NCBI RefSeq assembly: GCF_013149805.1
Contig: NZ_JABEZT010000003.1
Location: 496,001-560,000 of the forward strand
Direction: 5' to 3'
Origin: Isoptericola chiayiensis
GTDB lineage: Bacteria; Actinomycetota; Actinomycetes; Actinomycetales; Cellulomonadaceae
DNA length: 64,000 nucleotides
The position numbers and the translations under genes were made by a program. Of this stretch, positions 1 through 8,613 are shown in pieces (position 1 is the stretch's first letter; each line of letters begins with the position of its first letter). The notes under the pieces were generated by a model. It was not told the origin of the DNA. It did not search any database and saw nothing but the letters and a program-made list of their open reading frames with translations.

Positions 1-1
1 C

Positions 2-1207
2 ACCGCACCGGCCCCGGAGGGCGAGCACGTCGTCACCGTCGTCGAGGTCGTGGCCCGCCGTGCGGGGACGGCAATCGACAACGCCCGCCTCTACGCGCGC
101 GAGCACCGGCTCGCCGAGGCCCTGCAGCGCGCCATGCTCCCCGAGCAGGCGGACGTCACCGGTCTGGACGTGTGGACCTACTACGCGCCCAACGCCGAGC
201 ACGCGCAGGTCGGGGGCGACTGGTACGACCTGCTGCAGATCGCCGACGGCACCGTGGGCCTCGTCATCGGCGACGTCGTGGGGCACGACGTCGAGGCCGC
301 GGCGGCGATGGGCCAGCTGCGCTCCGTGGTGCGCGCCTACGCCTACGAGCTGACGCACCCGGCGACGGTCCTGGACCGCGTCGACCAGCTCGTGACGGGC
401 ATGCGGGTGCCACGGCCGGCGTCGCTCGTCTACGCCACCCTCGAGCACCGGGTCGAGGACGACACCTGGGCGCTGGACTACACGCGCGCCGGGCACCTGC
501 CGCCGCTCCTCCTGCGCGAGGGGACGGTCCGCCTGCTCTCCGGCGCGGGGGGACCGCTGGTGGGGTTCGGGGCCGACCCGCGCGCGGTCAGCCGGGAGGA
601 GCTGCGCCGCGGTGACGTGCTGCTGTTCTACACCGACGGGCTGATCGAACGCCGCGACCGGTCCCTGAAGGTCGGCCTGGACACGCTCGTCGACATCTCC
701 GCGCGGATCACCGCCCGGGACTCCGCCGGCGTCGGCGAGGAGCTGCTGGCCCGCCTCGCGGACGCCCCGGAGGACGACGTCGCGATCGTCGTCGTGCGGG
801 TGCCCGACCCGGCCACGGACGACCAGGTCACGGCGCTGAGCCCGCGGTCGCGCCGGTGGCTGCTGCCGAGCGAGCCGGCGTCCATCGGTCGTGCGCGCCA
901 CGCGGTGCTGCGCACCTGCCAGGCGTGGGGGCTGCCGGACTCCGCGGCCGCCGAGCTGGTGGTGTCCGAGCTGGTCGCCAACGGCGTGCTGCACGGCTGG
1001 GGGAACATCGCCCTGCGCCTGTACGACACGGGCGAGGGGCTCCGCATCGAGGTGGAGGACGCCAACCCGGCGCCGCCGGTCGCCACCGACGGGCACCCGA
1101 ACCGGCTGGGCGGGTTCGGCATGCAGATCGTCGAGCGGCTCGCCGACTGGGGCTGGCGTCCGGCCGGCAGCGGCAAGCTGGTGTGGGCACGGCTGCGGGC
1201 GACCTGA
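2..1207 (+). CDS. SpoIIE-type PP2C phosphatase with C-terminal HATPase domain (5' partial)
   Basis: A regulatory phosphatase/kinase of the partner-switching type. The frame is open from base 2, so the start and most of the sensor part lie outside the window. The first ~30 visible residues end in TAIDNARLYARE, the usual last helix of a GAF domain. The SpoIIE core follows (about residues 45-250) with GGDWYD, IGDVVGHD, YTDGLIE and EDDVAIVV carrying the metal-binding aspartates. The last ~115 residues are an anti-sigma-type HATPase with the N-box SELVANGVLHG and GGFGMQIV. Proteins of this architecture dephosphorylate a STAS antagonist and can also act as its kinase. The STAS protein starting at 1784 is a natural candidate partner, but that link is inferred from proximity only. 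Confidence 0.88.
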   Translation, partial: TAPAPEGEHVVTVVEVVARRAGTAIDNARLYAREHRLAEALQRAMLPEQADVTGLDVWTYYAPNAEHAQVGGDWYDLLQIADGTVGLVIGDVVGHDVEAAAAMGQLRSVVRAYAYELTHPATVLDRVDQLVTGMRVPRPASLVYATLEHRVEDDTWALDYTRAGHLPPLLLREGTVRLLSGAGGPLVGFGADPRAVSREELRRGDVLLFYTDGLIERRDRSLKVGLDTLVDISARITARDSAGVGEELLARLADAPEDDVAIVVVRVPDPATDDQVTALSPRSRRWLLPSEPASIGRARHAVLRTCQAWGLPDSAAAELVVSELVANGVLHGWGNIALRLYDTGEGLRIEVEDANPAPPVATDGHPNRLGGFGMQIVERLADWGWRPAGSGKLVWARLRAT

Positions 1208-1228
1208 CGGGCCGGCCGACCGGCCCGT
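1207..1228. terminator. Hairpin between convergent genes
   Basis: A perfect 9-bp stem (ACGGGCCGG with CCGGCCCGT) closes a CCGA loop directly at the stop codon of the phosphatase gene and 12 bp before the stop of the opposing DUF3151 gene. There is no U-tract, which is usual for terminators in GC-rich actinobacteria. It could serve both strands. Confidence 0.5.
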
Positions 1229-1240
1229 CGGCCGGACGGG

Positions 1241-1684
1241 TCAGCGCAGGGCGCGCACCTCGTCGGCCGACGTGCCGGAGTCGACGAGGAACTGCTCGCA
1301 CCGCTGCGCCTCGTCGTCCTCGCCGATGCGTCCGGCGGCCTCCGCCAGCGCCAGCAGCGCTCGCAGGAACCCCTGGTTGGGCACGTGGTCGGCCGGGACG
1401 GGGCCCTGCCCGCGCCAGCCGGCGCGTCGCAGCGCGTCGAGCCCGCGGTGGTAGCCGGTCCGGGCGTACGCGTAGGCGGTGACCGCGTGCACGACGTCGT
1501 CACCGCCGTCGAGGGTCTGCTCGGCCAGCACGGCCCAGACCAGGCCGGCGGACGGGTCGGTGGCGGCCAGGCGGGCCGGGTCCTCGCCCGTCTCCAGCCC
1601 CTCGCGCGCGGCGGCGTGGTCGTCCGGCAGGAGCGTCGGGGGCGGGCCCCCGAGCAGGTTCTCCACAGGCTTCGGTGAGGTCAT
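1241..1684 (-). CDS. DUF3151 family protein
   Basis: A small cytosolic protein of 147 residues whose function is unknown to me. It matches the actinobacterial DUF3151 family: an N-terminal TSPKPVENLLGGPPPTLLP segment followed by an all-helical body with WAVLAEQTL, AYAYARTGYHRGLDALRR and PVPADHVPNQGFLRALLAL. DUF3151 genes commonly sit beside purA or fructose-bisphosphate aldolase in actinobacteria, and purA is 0.6 kb away here. The ATG at 1684 gives the conserved N-terminus. The frame stays open far upstream, antisense to purA, but that extension does not resemble protein. A GACACT hexamer lies six bases before the ATG, so the transcript may be leaderless. No catalytic residues can be pointed out. 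Confidence 0.85.
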   Translation of the reverse strand: MTSPKPVENLLGGPPPTLLPDDHAAAREGLETGEDPARLAATDPSAGLVWAVLAEQTLDGGDDVVHAVTAYAYARTGYHRGLDALRRAGWRGQGPVPADHVPNQGFLRALLALAEAAGRIGEDDEAQRCEQFLVDSGTSADEVRALR

Positions 1685-1783
1685 GACCCCAGTGTCCCAG
1701 GACGGGCCCGCGCGACGCACCTCACCGGGCGGGGGCGGCACTACGCCCGGCGGCCCGGCAGGGTTCGCCGGTAGGCTCGGCGC

Positions 1784-2161
1784 ATGATCGAGATCGCGAC
1801 GTCCTCCACGACGACGACGCTCGTGATCGCGGGCGACCTCGATCTTGCCGAGCGCGACCAGTTCCCCGAGATCGCCGCGCGCGTGGTGGGTCTGCGCCGC
1901 CAGCTGCTCGTGATCGACATGTGCCGGGTCACCTTCATGGACTCCACGGGTGCGGCGTTCCTGATCTCGCTGGCCGACTCGGGCCGCAAGCGCGGGGGAG
2001 CGACGGTGCTGCGGGGGGCGGACGAGCGCGACCTGTTCGTGCTCGAGGTGTGCGGGGCGCTGGAGCTGTTCCGCATCGACACCGACCACCGCTGCGAGTC
2101 CGCCTCGCAGTCGCCGGGGACGGGCCCGGTCCAGCTCCCGCAGCGTCCGCGGCCCTCCTGA
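1784..2161 (+). CDS. STAS-domain anti-sigma factor antagonist
   Basis: A 125-residue protein of the SpoIIAA/RsbV family, which binds an anti-sigma factor when unphosphorylated and so frees a sigma factor. The STAS fold covers about residues 1-105. The phosphorylation loop MDSTG (residues 52-56) keeps the aspartate and serine typical of substrates of HATPase kinases, and TLVIAGDLDLAERDQF is the usual first strand and turn. The last ~20 residues (Ser, Gly, Pro and Gln rich) look disordered. A TAGGCT hexamer at 1772-1777 sits six bases before the ATG and no Shine-Dalgarno is visible, so the mRNA is probably leaderless. Its partner may be the phosphatase/kinase at the window start or another HATPase elsewhere. 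Confidence 0.85.
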   Translation: MIEIATSSTTTTLVIAGDLDLAERDQFPEIAARVVGLRRQLLVIDMCRVTFMDSTGAAFLISLADSGRKRGGATVLRGADERDLFVLEVCGALELFRIDTDHRCESASQSPGTGPVQLPQRPRPS

Positions 2162-2207
2162 CACACCGCCTCGGCCCGGTCGATCGAAAACCTTGGTCAC
2201 GGACCGG

Positions 2208-2262
2208 TAAACTCCGGTGAGGCCGGCGGCCGACCGCCGGTCTCCACGACACACGAGGAGAG
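2208..2262 (+). promoter_or_regulatory. purA promoter and leader hairpin
   Basis: A TAAACT hexamer at 2208-2213 is the best -10 candidate. The leader then forms a 7-bp GC hairpin (CCGGCGG / CCGCCGG, 2223-2240, loop CCGA) before the ribosome binding site GAGGAGAG at 2255-2262. No purine riboswitch signature is seen in the leader. Confidence 0.4.
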
Positions 2263-2269
2263 TTGATCC

Positions 2270-3565
2270 ATGCCAGCCGTGGTGCTCGTCGGCGCCCAGT
2301 GGGGCGATGAGGGCAAGGGGAAGGCGACGGACCTCCTCGGCGACCGCGTCGACTACGTGGTCAAGTTCAACGGCGGCAACAACGCCGGGCACACCGTCGT
2401 CATCGGTGACGAGAAGTACGCCCTGCACCTGCTGCCGTCCGGGATCCTGTCGCCGGGCGTGACGCCCGTGATCGCCAACGGCGTCGTGGTGGACATCGAC
2501 GTGCTGTTCGAGGAGCTCGACGCCCTGAACGCGCGCGGGGTCGACACCTCGAGGCTGATGGTCTCCTCGCAGGCGCACGTCATCGCGTCCTACCACCGCA
2601 CGGTGGACAAGGTGACCGAGCGGTTCCTCGGCAAGCGGCGCATCGGCACCACGGGCCGCGGCATCGGCCCGGCCTACGCCGACAAGATCAACCGCGTCGG
2701 CCTGCGCGTCGCCGACCTGTTCGACCCGAAGATCCTGCGCGAGAAGGTCGAGGGGGCGCTGGACCAGAAGAACCACCTGCTGGTCAAGGTCTACAACCGT
2801 CGCGCCGTCGAGGTCGACGAGGTCGTCGACGAGCTCCTCGGCCACGCCGAGCGGCTGCGCCCGATGGTCGCCGACACGGGGCTGGCACTGAACCAGGCGC
2901 TCGACGCCGGCAGCACCGTGCTGTTCGAGGGCGGCCAGGCGACCATGCTCGACGTCGACCACGGCACCTACCCGTTCGTCACGTCGTCGAACGCCACGGC
3001 AGGCGGCGCCGTCACCGGCTCCGGCGTGGGGCCGACGCGCATCGACTCCATCATCGGCGTCATCAAGGCCTACACCACCCGCGTGGGCGAGGGGCCGTTC
3101 CCCACCGAGCTGTTCGACGCCGACGGCGAGTACCTGCTCAAGACGGGCGGCGAGTACGGCGTCACCACCGGTCGCGCCCGCCGCTGCGGCTGGTACGACG
3201 CGGTGATCGCCCGCTACTCCGCACGGGTCAACGGGCTCACCGACCTGGTCGTGACCAAGCTCGACGTGCTCACCGGCATGGAGAAGGTGCCGGTGTGCGT
3301 GGCCTACGACGTCGACGGCGTCCGCTACGACGAGATGCCGGACGACCAGTCGGCGTTCCACCACGCGAAGCCGATCTACGAGGAGTTCCCCGGGTGGTGG
3401 GAGGACATCTCGCGGTGCCGGTCGTTCGACGAGCTCCCCGCCAACGCCCAGGCGTACGTCCGGGCGCTCGAGGAGATGTCGGGCTGCCGCATCTCCGCGA
3501 TCGGCGTCGGCCCGCGACGCGACGAGATCATCCCGGTGCACGACCTCATCCACGCCCGGGCATGA
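2270..3565 (+). CDS. purA: Adenylosuccinate synthetase
   Basis: Catalyses the GTP-dependent joining of IMP and aspartate to adenylosuccinate, the first step from IMP to AMP, in the cytosol as a homodimer. The 431-residue length is normal. The N-terminal P-loop-like [15 protein letters not shown] carries the catalytic Asp. [12 protein letters not shown] carries the catalytic His. [14 protein letters not shown] binds IMP, and [12 protein letters not shown] closes the substrate loop. The ATG follows GAGGAGAG with good spacing. The stop overlaps the ATG of the next gene (ATGA at 3562-3565), so the two are translationally coupled. Purine genes continue on the same strand at 4.3, 8.3, 35.7 and 53.2 kb. 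Confidence 0.98.
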   Translation: MPAVVLVGAQWGDEGKGKATDLLGDRVDYVVKFNGGNNAGHTVVIGDEKYALHLLPSGILSPGVTPVIANGVVVDIDVLFEELDALNARGVDTSRLMVSSQAHVIASYHRTVDKVTERFLGKRRIGTTGRGIGPAYADKINRVGLRVADLFDPKILREKVEGALDQKNHLLVKVYNRRAVEVDEVVDELLGHAERLRPMVADTGLALNQALDAGSTVLFEGGQATMLDVDHGTYPFVTSSNATAGGAVTGSGVGPTRIDSIIGVIKAYTTRVGEGPFPTELFDADGEYLLKTGGEYGVTTGRARRCGWYDAVIARYSARVNGLTDLVVTKLDVLTGMEKVPVCVAYDVDGVRYDEMPDDQSAFHHAKPIYEEFPGWWEDISRCRSFDELPANAQAYVRALEEMSGCRISAIGVGPRRDEIIPVHDLIHARA

Positions 3566-4269
3566 CGGCCCCGGCCGCGGTGGTCGCCGCGCTCGCCCCG
3601 ACCGGGGTGCTGCGCGCCGTGATCAACCTCGGCAACGCCGTGCTCGCCCAGGGGACGCCGGACGCGCCGAGCGGGGTGACTGTCGCGCTCGCCCGCGAGC
3701 TGGCCGCGCGCCTCGACGTCGACGTGGACCTCACCTGCACCGACGCGGCGCGGGACTCCTTCGCCGCCGTGCGTGACGGGCGGGTCGACGTCGGGTTCCT
3801 CGCCGCCGAGCCGCAGCGTGCCGAGCACGTCGCGTTCACCGACCCCTACGTGCTGATCGAGGGCGTGTACGCGGTACCGGCGTCGTCGTCGCTGCGGACG
3901 GCGGACGACGTCGACGCCCCCGGTGTGCGGATCGGTGTGAAGGAGGGGTCCGCGTACGACCTGGCGCTGACCCGCACGCTGCAGCACGCGCAGATCGTGC
4001 GTGGCGCCGAGGGCACGGCCGTGCTCGAGGCCGGGGCGGCCGACGTCGCCGCCGGGATCCGCCAGCCCCTGACGCGCTGGGCCGACGCCCGCGACGTGCG
4101 GGTGCTCGAGCCGCGGTTCACCGAGATCCGGCAGGCCGTCGCCACCGGGCGCGACCGGGCGCCCACGGCCGTCGACTGGCTGCGCGACCAGGTCGCGGAC
4201 CTGGTCGGGAGCGGATTCGTGGCCGACGCCCTCGCCGCCTCCGGCCAGGACGCCACCGTCGCGTCCTGA
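3562..4269 (+). CDS. Solute-binding-protein-like domain (SBP family 3), no signal peptide
   Basis: A 235-residue protein with the fold of a family-3 (amino-acid type) periplasmic binding protein. [17 protein letters not shown] at the N-terminus corresponds to the first strand of the domain; [26 protein letters not shown] is the classic 'D-v-g-..-t..R...v.FT.PY' block; [16 protein letters not shown] opens the second lobe. There is no signal peptide, no lipobox and no membrane helix, so the protein should be cytosolic, unlike transport-binding proteins of this family. It overlaps purA by ATGA and no permease gene is near. It may be a metabolite-binding or sensing protein; the ligand cannot be told from the sequence. 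Confidence 0.75.
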   Translation: MTAPAAVVAALAPTGVLRAVINLGNAVLAQGTPDAPSGVTVALARELAARLDVDVDLTCTDAARDSFAAVRDGRVDVGFLAAEPQRAEHVAFTDPYVLIEGVYAVPASSSLRTADDVDAPGVRIGVKEGSAYDLALTRTLQHAQIVRGAEGTAVLEAGAADVAAGIRQPLTRWADARDVRVLEPRFTEIRQAVATGRDRAPTAVDWLRDQVADLVGSGFVADALAASGQDATVAS

Positions 4270-4323
4270 CGGCATGCGGGCCACCGCCCCGCCGTCGGGT
4301 CCCGGCACCTACACTGAGGCCCC

Positions 4324-5616
4324 GTGAAGATCCTCGTCGTCGGGAACGGTGCTCGCGAGCACGCCATCGTCCACGCCCTCGCGGCCGAGGCCTCGGGCGG
4401 TGACGTGCACGAGCTGCACGCGGCCCCCGGGAACCCCGGCATGGCCGCGCAGGCCACGCTGCACCCCGTCGACGCCCTCGACGGTACGGCCGTCGCCGCG
4501 CTGGCCGCGGAGCTCGGCGCGGACCTCGTCGTCGTCGGACCCGAGGCGCCCCTGGTCGCCGGGGTGGCCGACGTCGTGCGGGACGCCGGCATCCCCGTCT
4601 TCGGTCCGTCCGCCGAGGCCGCCCGGCTCGAGGGGTCCAAGGCGTTCGCCAAGGAGGTCATGGCCGCGGCCAACGTGCCCACCGCGATGGCGCACGTGTG
4701 CACCTCCCTCGACGAGGTCGCCGCCGCCCTGGACGCGTTCGGCCCGCCCTACGTCGTCAAGGACGACGGTCTGGCCGCCGGCAAGGGCGTCGTCGTCACC
4801 TCCGACCGGGACGAGGCGCTCGCGCACGCCGACGCCGCGCTGTCCGCCCGCGGCGCGGACGCCCGCGTCGTGGTCGAGGAGTACCTGGACGGCCCCGAGG
4901 TCTCGCTCTTCTGCCTGTGCGACGGCACGACCGTGTCGCCCATGGTGCCCGCCCAGGACTTCAAGCGGGCGCTCGACGGCGGCGAGGGCCCCAACACCGG
5001 CGGGATGGGCGCCTACACGCCGCTCGACTGGGCGCCGTCCGGCCTGGTCGGCGAGGTCGTCGACCGGATCGCGCAGCCCACGGTGGACGAGATGGTGCGC
5101 CGCGGCACCCCGTTCGTGGGCGTGCTGTACGTGGGGCTCGCGCTGACCTCCCGCGGCACCCGCGTGGTCGAGTTCAACGCCCGCTTCGGCGACCCGGAGA
5201 TCCAGGCGGTGCTCGCCCGCCTCACCACGCCGCTGTCGGGGGTGCTGCTCGCGGCCGCGCGCGGCGAGCTCGCCGACTTCCCGCCGCTGGTCTGGTCCGA
5301 CGACGCCGTCGTCAACGTCGTGGTGGCGTCCACCGGCTATCCCGAGGCACCCCGCACGGGGGACCCGATCGCCGGCGTCGAGGCCGCCGAGGTGCTCGAC
5401 GCGGTCCACGTGCTGCACGCGGGCACCGCCCGGTCCGACGACGGCACGCTCGTGTCCGCGGGCGGTCGCGTGCTGTCCGTGGTCGGGCGGGGGAAGGACC
5501 TCGCCGCGGCGCGCGCCGCCGCCTACGCCGGGGTCGCCGAGGTCGACCTGGCCGACTCCCACCACCGGACCGACATCGCGCTCGCCGCCGAGCGCGGAGA
5601 GGTGCAGCTGCCGTGA
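4324..5616 (+). CDS. purD: Phosphoribosylamine-glycine ligase (GAR synthetase)
   Basis: ATP-grasp ligase for the second step of purine synthesis, joining phosphoribosylamine and glycine. The 430 residues show the N-terminal NGAREHAIV, then GPEAPLVAGVADVVRDAG, FGPSAEAARLEGSKAFAK, the ATP-grasp core DDGLAAGKGVVV and EFNARFGDPE with the metal-binding Glu and Asn. The GTG start follows a modest TGAGG. A TACACT hexamer at 4310-4315 could start a very short leader. The 3' end overlaps purC by GTGA (5613-5616), so purD and purC are co-translated. The domain order is complete and there is no fusion to purM or purN. Confidence 0.97.
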   Translation: MKILVVGNGAREHAIVHALAAEASGGDVHELHAAPGNPGMAAQATLHPVDALDGTAVAALAAELGADLVVVGPEAPLVAGVADVVRDAGIPVFGPSAEAARLEGSKAFAKEVMAAANVPTAMAHVCTSLDEVAAALDAFGPPYVVKDDGLAAGKGVVVTSDRDEALAHADAALSARGADARVVVEEYLDGPEVSLFCLCDGTTVSPMVPAQDFKRALDGGEGPNTGGMGAYTPLDWAPSGLVGEVVDRIAQPTVDEMVRRGTPFVGVLYVGLALTSRGTRVVEFNARFGDPEIQAVLARLTTPLSGVLLAAARGELADFPPLVWSDDAVVNVVVASTGYPEAPRTGDPIAGVEAAEVLDAVHVLHAGTARSDDGTLVSAGGRVLSVVGRGKDLAAARAAAYAGVAEVDLADSHHRTDIALAAERGEVQLP

Positions 5617-6584
5617 CCGAACTCGACACGTCCGACGCCTTCGCCGGCGGACCCCTGGACCTGCCCGGCTGGCGGCACGTCTACTCCGGCAAGGTCCGCG
5701 ACCTGTACGCCCCGGACCTGCCCGCCCTCGGTGGCGTCCACCCGCTGGGCGACGTCGTGCTGGTGGTCGCCAGCGACCGCGTGTCGGCCTACGACCACGT
5801 GCTCAGCCCCGGGATCCCCGACAAGGGGGTGGTGCTGACCCAGCTCAGCCTGTGGTGGTTCGACCAGCTCGCCGACCTGGTGGACAACCACGTCGTCTCG
5901 ACCGAGGCGAGCGCCGAGCCGGGGGACGGGCTGGTGCCCGACGTCGTCGCCGGCCGCGCGATGATCTGCCGCCGCCTCGACATGTTCCCCGTCGAGTGCG
6001 TGGCCCGCGGCTACCTCACCGGGTCGGGACTGGCCGAGTACCGGGCCGGCGGGGAGGTCACGGGGATCCCGCTGCCCGCCGGGCTCGAGGACGGATCGCG
6101 CCTGCCCGCACCGATCTTCACCCCGGCCACCAAGGCCGAGGTGGGCGAGCACGACGAGAACGTCACGTTCGCCGAGGTCGCCCGCCGGATCGGGGACGAC
6201 GACGCCGCGCGGCTGCGCGACCTCACCCTCGCCGTCTACGCCCGCGCCGAACAGGTCGCCCGCGAGCGCGGCGTGATCCTCGCGGACACCAAGCTCGAGT
6301 TCGGGACGGTGGCCGCCCCGGACGGCGAGCGGCGCATCGTGCTCGGCGACGAGGTCCTCACCCCGGACTCGTCGCGGTTCTGGCCCGCCGACGACTGGGA
6401 GCCGGGCCGCGCGCAACCGAGCTTCGACAAGCAGTTCGTGCGCGACTGGCTGACGTCGGACGCCTCCGGGTGGGACCGCGCGGGCGACGCGCCGCCGCCC
6501 GCGCTGCCGGCCGACGTCGTGCAGCGCACCCGCGAGCGCTACCTGGAGGCGTACGAGCGCCTCACCGGGGCCCCGCTGCGCTGA
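5613..6584 (+). CDS. purC: SAICAR synthetase
   Basis: Phosphoribosylaminoimidazole-succinocarboxamide synthase, adding aspartate to CAIR with ATP. The 323 residues match the longer actinobacterial and eukaryote-like form: HVYSGKVRDLYAP, ASDRVSAYDHVL, VARGYLTGSG, FTPATKAEVGEHDENV, DTKLEFG and LTPDSSRFWPADDW are all present. GTG at 5613 is chosen because it overlaps the purD stop and gives the normal N-terminus. Fifty or so residues before the first conserved strand are short and acidic. It is the last gene of the purDC unit; the gene after it is on the other strand. Confidence 0.96.
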   Translation: MTELDTSDAFAGGPLDLPGWRHVYSGKVRDLYAPDLPALGGVHPLGDVVLVVASDRVSAYDHVLSPGIPDKGVVLTQLSLWWFDQLADLVDNHVVSTEASAEPGDGLVPDVVAGRAMICRRLDMFPVECVARGYLTGSGLAEYRAGGEVTGIPLPAGLEDGSRLPAPIFTPATKAEVGEHDENVTFAEVARRIGDDDAARLRDLTLAVYARAEQVARERGVILADTKLEFGTVAAPDGERRIVLGDEVLTPDSSRFWPADDWEPGRAQPSFDKQFVRDWLTSDASGWDRAGDAPPPALPADVVQRTRERYLEAYERLTGAPLR

Positions 6585-6609
6585 CGGGCCGCAGACTGGC
6601 CGCGCCGGT

Positions 6610-8148
6610 TCACGGGGTGCCGGTGGCGAGGACCTCCCCGTCGGCATCGAGGGCCTCGAGCGCGACGTACTCGGCGTCGTCGGGCACGCCGTCCACGGCG
6701 GTCTCGAACCCGTCGCGCGCCACGGTGGCGACCTCGGACGCCGAGTCGGCGTCGGCGCCCGCGACCAGACGCCAGCTCGCGACGTCGGTGGCGCCGTTCC
6801 AGCTGACGTACGCCGTGCCGTCGGTGACGACGACGGCGGGCGGGTCCGTGGGCGTGGCCTGCCAGTCGAAGCGGTAGGCCCGGTAGGTCTCCCCGCCGAG
6901 GAACGGGAACTCGCGCACGAGGGTGCCGTCGTCGGTGTACTCGCTGGTCCACTGCGCGTCGCCCCACCCGACGATCACGTTGCCGTTGTCGAGGACCTGC
7001 AGGTTGCCCTGGCTGCCGGCGAGCAGCTCCGGGTCGCTGGGCAGCCACTCCTGGTCCACGGACGCGGTCATGGTGTCCGTGTCGAGGGCGAGCCGCAGGC
7101 CGCGGGAGTGCTCGCCGATCGGAGGGTTGCCCTGGTTGTCGAACAGGGTGACGGTGCCGTCGTCGTGCTGCTGGACGTCGTGCTGCCACGCGAACTGCGC
7201 GCCGGTGCCGGGTTCGTCGTCCTCGCCCGAGCCCTCCATCGTGAAGTCGGAGTCCTCCCCGCCGAGCGTCCAGCGGACCTCGCCGCTGGTGCGGTCCACG
7301 GCGTACGCGGCGTGGTACTGCCGGCTCGAGATGAGCACGTCGCCGTCGGGCGTGAGGGTCGCCGAGTTGACGTGGAAGAAGTCGAAGGGGTTCTCCTCGC
7401 TTCCCGACGGGTCGCCGTCCTCGGGCTCGACCTCGGCGTACGTGTCGGTCAGGTCGACGTGGTCGAGGGCGGACCAGTGGTGCAGCACCTCGCCGGTGGC
7501 GATGTCCACCTCCTGCACGACGCCGTCGAAGACGTACCCGTCCTCCGGGCCGCCGACGGGCGTGAGGTCCAGCGGCACCACGGGGTAGGCCAGGACGAGC
7601 ATCGTGCCCTCGGGCGTGATCGTGGTGTCGTGCAGGTCGGCGAGGTGCGGGTCCAGGTCCCCGCCGGTCGTGACGGTCGCGATCTCCTCGTACGAGGTGT
7701 CCAGCAGCTGGATGTCCCCGGTGCCGTGGCCCACGAAGTCCGACTTGCCGCGGTAGTAGGTCAGGACGGGCTCGCCGTCGTACTCCTGCACGCGGAAGTC
7801 GTACATCGGCGTCTCCGCCGGGTCGATCCACACGGGTTCGCCCGTGGCGTCCACGATCAGGCCGCCCAGGTGCGGTTCGGCCTCCTTCTTGGGCGCGAGG
7901 AAGTAGAGCGCGTCGGAGTCGTCCTGGTCCGCGGCGTCCCCCTCCGTGATCGGCAGGGGCGGCGCCGTCATCTCGACGGTGCGGTAGGTGCGGGGCTCGG
8001 CGTCGGGTCCCGGCTCGGGTTCCGGCTCCTCGGACCCCGAGCCGGAGCAGGCGGCGAGCGGCAGCACGAGGGCGCCGGCGGCGACGACGGCGGTGGTGGT
8101 CCGGGTGCCGCGGGGCCGGTGCCGGACGCGGGGACGGTGCAGGGTCAT
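6610..8148 (-). CDS. Arylsulfotransferase-family (ASST) lipoprotein
   Basis: A secreted, lipid-anchored protein of 512 residues. The N-terminus is basic (RPRVRHRPRGTRTTT), followed by a hydrophobic stretch and the lipobox LPLAAC, with Cys34 as the lipid site. The body shows repeated short beta-propeller blades with GTMLVLAYP, HHWSALDHVDLTDTY, DFFHVNSATLTPDGDVLISSR and QHDVQQHDDGTVTLFDNQG, the signature of the Arylsulfotran_2 group. Whether it transfers sulfate is unknown; most actinobacterial members are uncharacterised. ATG at 8148 is preferred over one 27 bases upstream because a GGAG precedes it and it gives a normal signal peptide. It is convergent to purC and divergent from purS. Confidence 0.8.
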   Translation of the reverse strand: MTLHRPRVRHRPRGTRTTTAVVAAGALVLPLAACSGSGSEEPEPEPGPDAEPRTYRTVEMTAPPLPITEGDAADQDDSDALYFLAPKKEAEPHLGGLIVDATGEPVWIDPAETPMYDFRVQEYDGEPVLTYYRGKSDFVGHGTGDIQLLDTSYEEIATVTTGGDLDPHLADLHDTTITPEGTMLVLAYPVVPLDLTPVGGPEDGYVFDGVVQEVDIATGEVLHHWSALDHVDLTDTYAEVEPEDGDPSGSEENPFDFFHVNSATLTPDGDVLISSRQYHAAYAVDRTSGEVRWTLGGEDSDFTMEGSGEDDEPGTGAQFAWQHDVQQHDDGTVTLFDNQGNPPIGEHSRGLRLALDTDTMTASVDQEWLPSDPELLAGSQGNLQVLDNGNVIVGWGDAQWTSEYTDDGTLVREFPFLGGETYRAYRFDWQATPTDPPAVVVTDGTAYVSWNGATDVASWRLVAGADADSASEVATVARDGFETAVDGVPDDAEYVALEALDADGEVLATGTP

Positions 8149-8220
8149 GCTCCGAGAGTGCCCCACAGCGCGCACCCGGCGCCAGCAGAACGGGCGTCCC
8201 GGGTGGTCGGGCCGGGGCGC

Positions 8221-8334
8221 TAGACTGGCGGACGGAATCCCGCCGTCGTGCTCCCGCTCGCTGCCCGTGCGCCTCCGCCGCGCCGACGTCGGCAGCCAGA
8301 ACCCGGAGTGACGGCCCTGCCGAGCGCTGAGGAG
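8221..8334 (+). promoter_or_regulatory. purS leader with -10 element and ribosome binding site
   Basis: TAGACT at 8221-8226 is a good -10 hexamer and would give a leader of roughly 105 bases. GAGGAG at 8328-8333 is the ribosome binding site that decides the GTG start at 8341 over an in-frame GTG at 8308. No riboswitch fold was recognised in this leader. Confidence 0.5.
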
Positions 8335-8340
8335 CCCGAA

Positions 8341-8613
8341 GTGGGACGCGTCGTCGTCGAGGTCATGCCCAAGCCCGAGATCCTGGACCCCCAGGGCAAG
8401 GCCGTGGTCGGGGCGCTGCCGCGCCTCGGCTTCACCCAGTTCTCCGGTGCCCGTCAGGGCAAGCGGTTCGAGCTCGAGGTCGACGGCGAGGTGACGCCCG
8501 AGGTGCTCGAGGCCGCCCGCCAGGCCGCCGAGACGCTGCTGTCCAACCCGATCATCGAGGACGTCGTGCGCGTCGCGGACGCCTCCGAGGAGTCCGCCGG
8601 GGCGGTGGCCTGA
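8341..8613 (+). CDS. purS: FGAM synthase small subunit PurS
   Basis: The 90-residue PurS subunit bridges PurL and PurQ in the three-part formylglycinamidine synthase of Gram-positive bacteria. It shows the family pattern [29 protein letters not shown] and the C-terminal [10 protein letters not shown]. It starts with GTG after GAGGAG. Its TGA shares one base with the purQ ATG (TGATG), so the two subunits are translationally coupled and probably made in fixed ratio. The third subunit, purL, is 27 kb downstream on the same strand and not in this operon. Confidence 0.95.
   Translation: MGRVVVEVMPKPEILDPQGKAVVGALPRLGFTQFSGARQGKRFELEVDGEVTPEVLEAARQAAETLLSNPIIEDVVRVADASEESAGAVA

Noticed and set aside
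1685-3553. Very long open frame antisense to purA, continuous with the DUF3151 gene
   Set aside because: The frame is open only because of GC-rich codon bias. Its translation is repetitive Asp/Val/Arg/Gly without domain features, and purA on the other strand is certain.
6610-8148. Assignment as an active aryl sulfotransferase
   Set aside because: The propeller family is clear, but I cannot point to the catalytic His with certainty and the actinobacterial lipoprotein branch is uncharacterised, so only the family is named.
8308-8340. Earlier GTG start for purS
   Set aside because: GAGGAG is correctly spaced for the GTG at 8341, and the conserved PurS N-terminus begins there.
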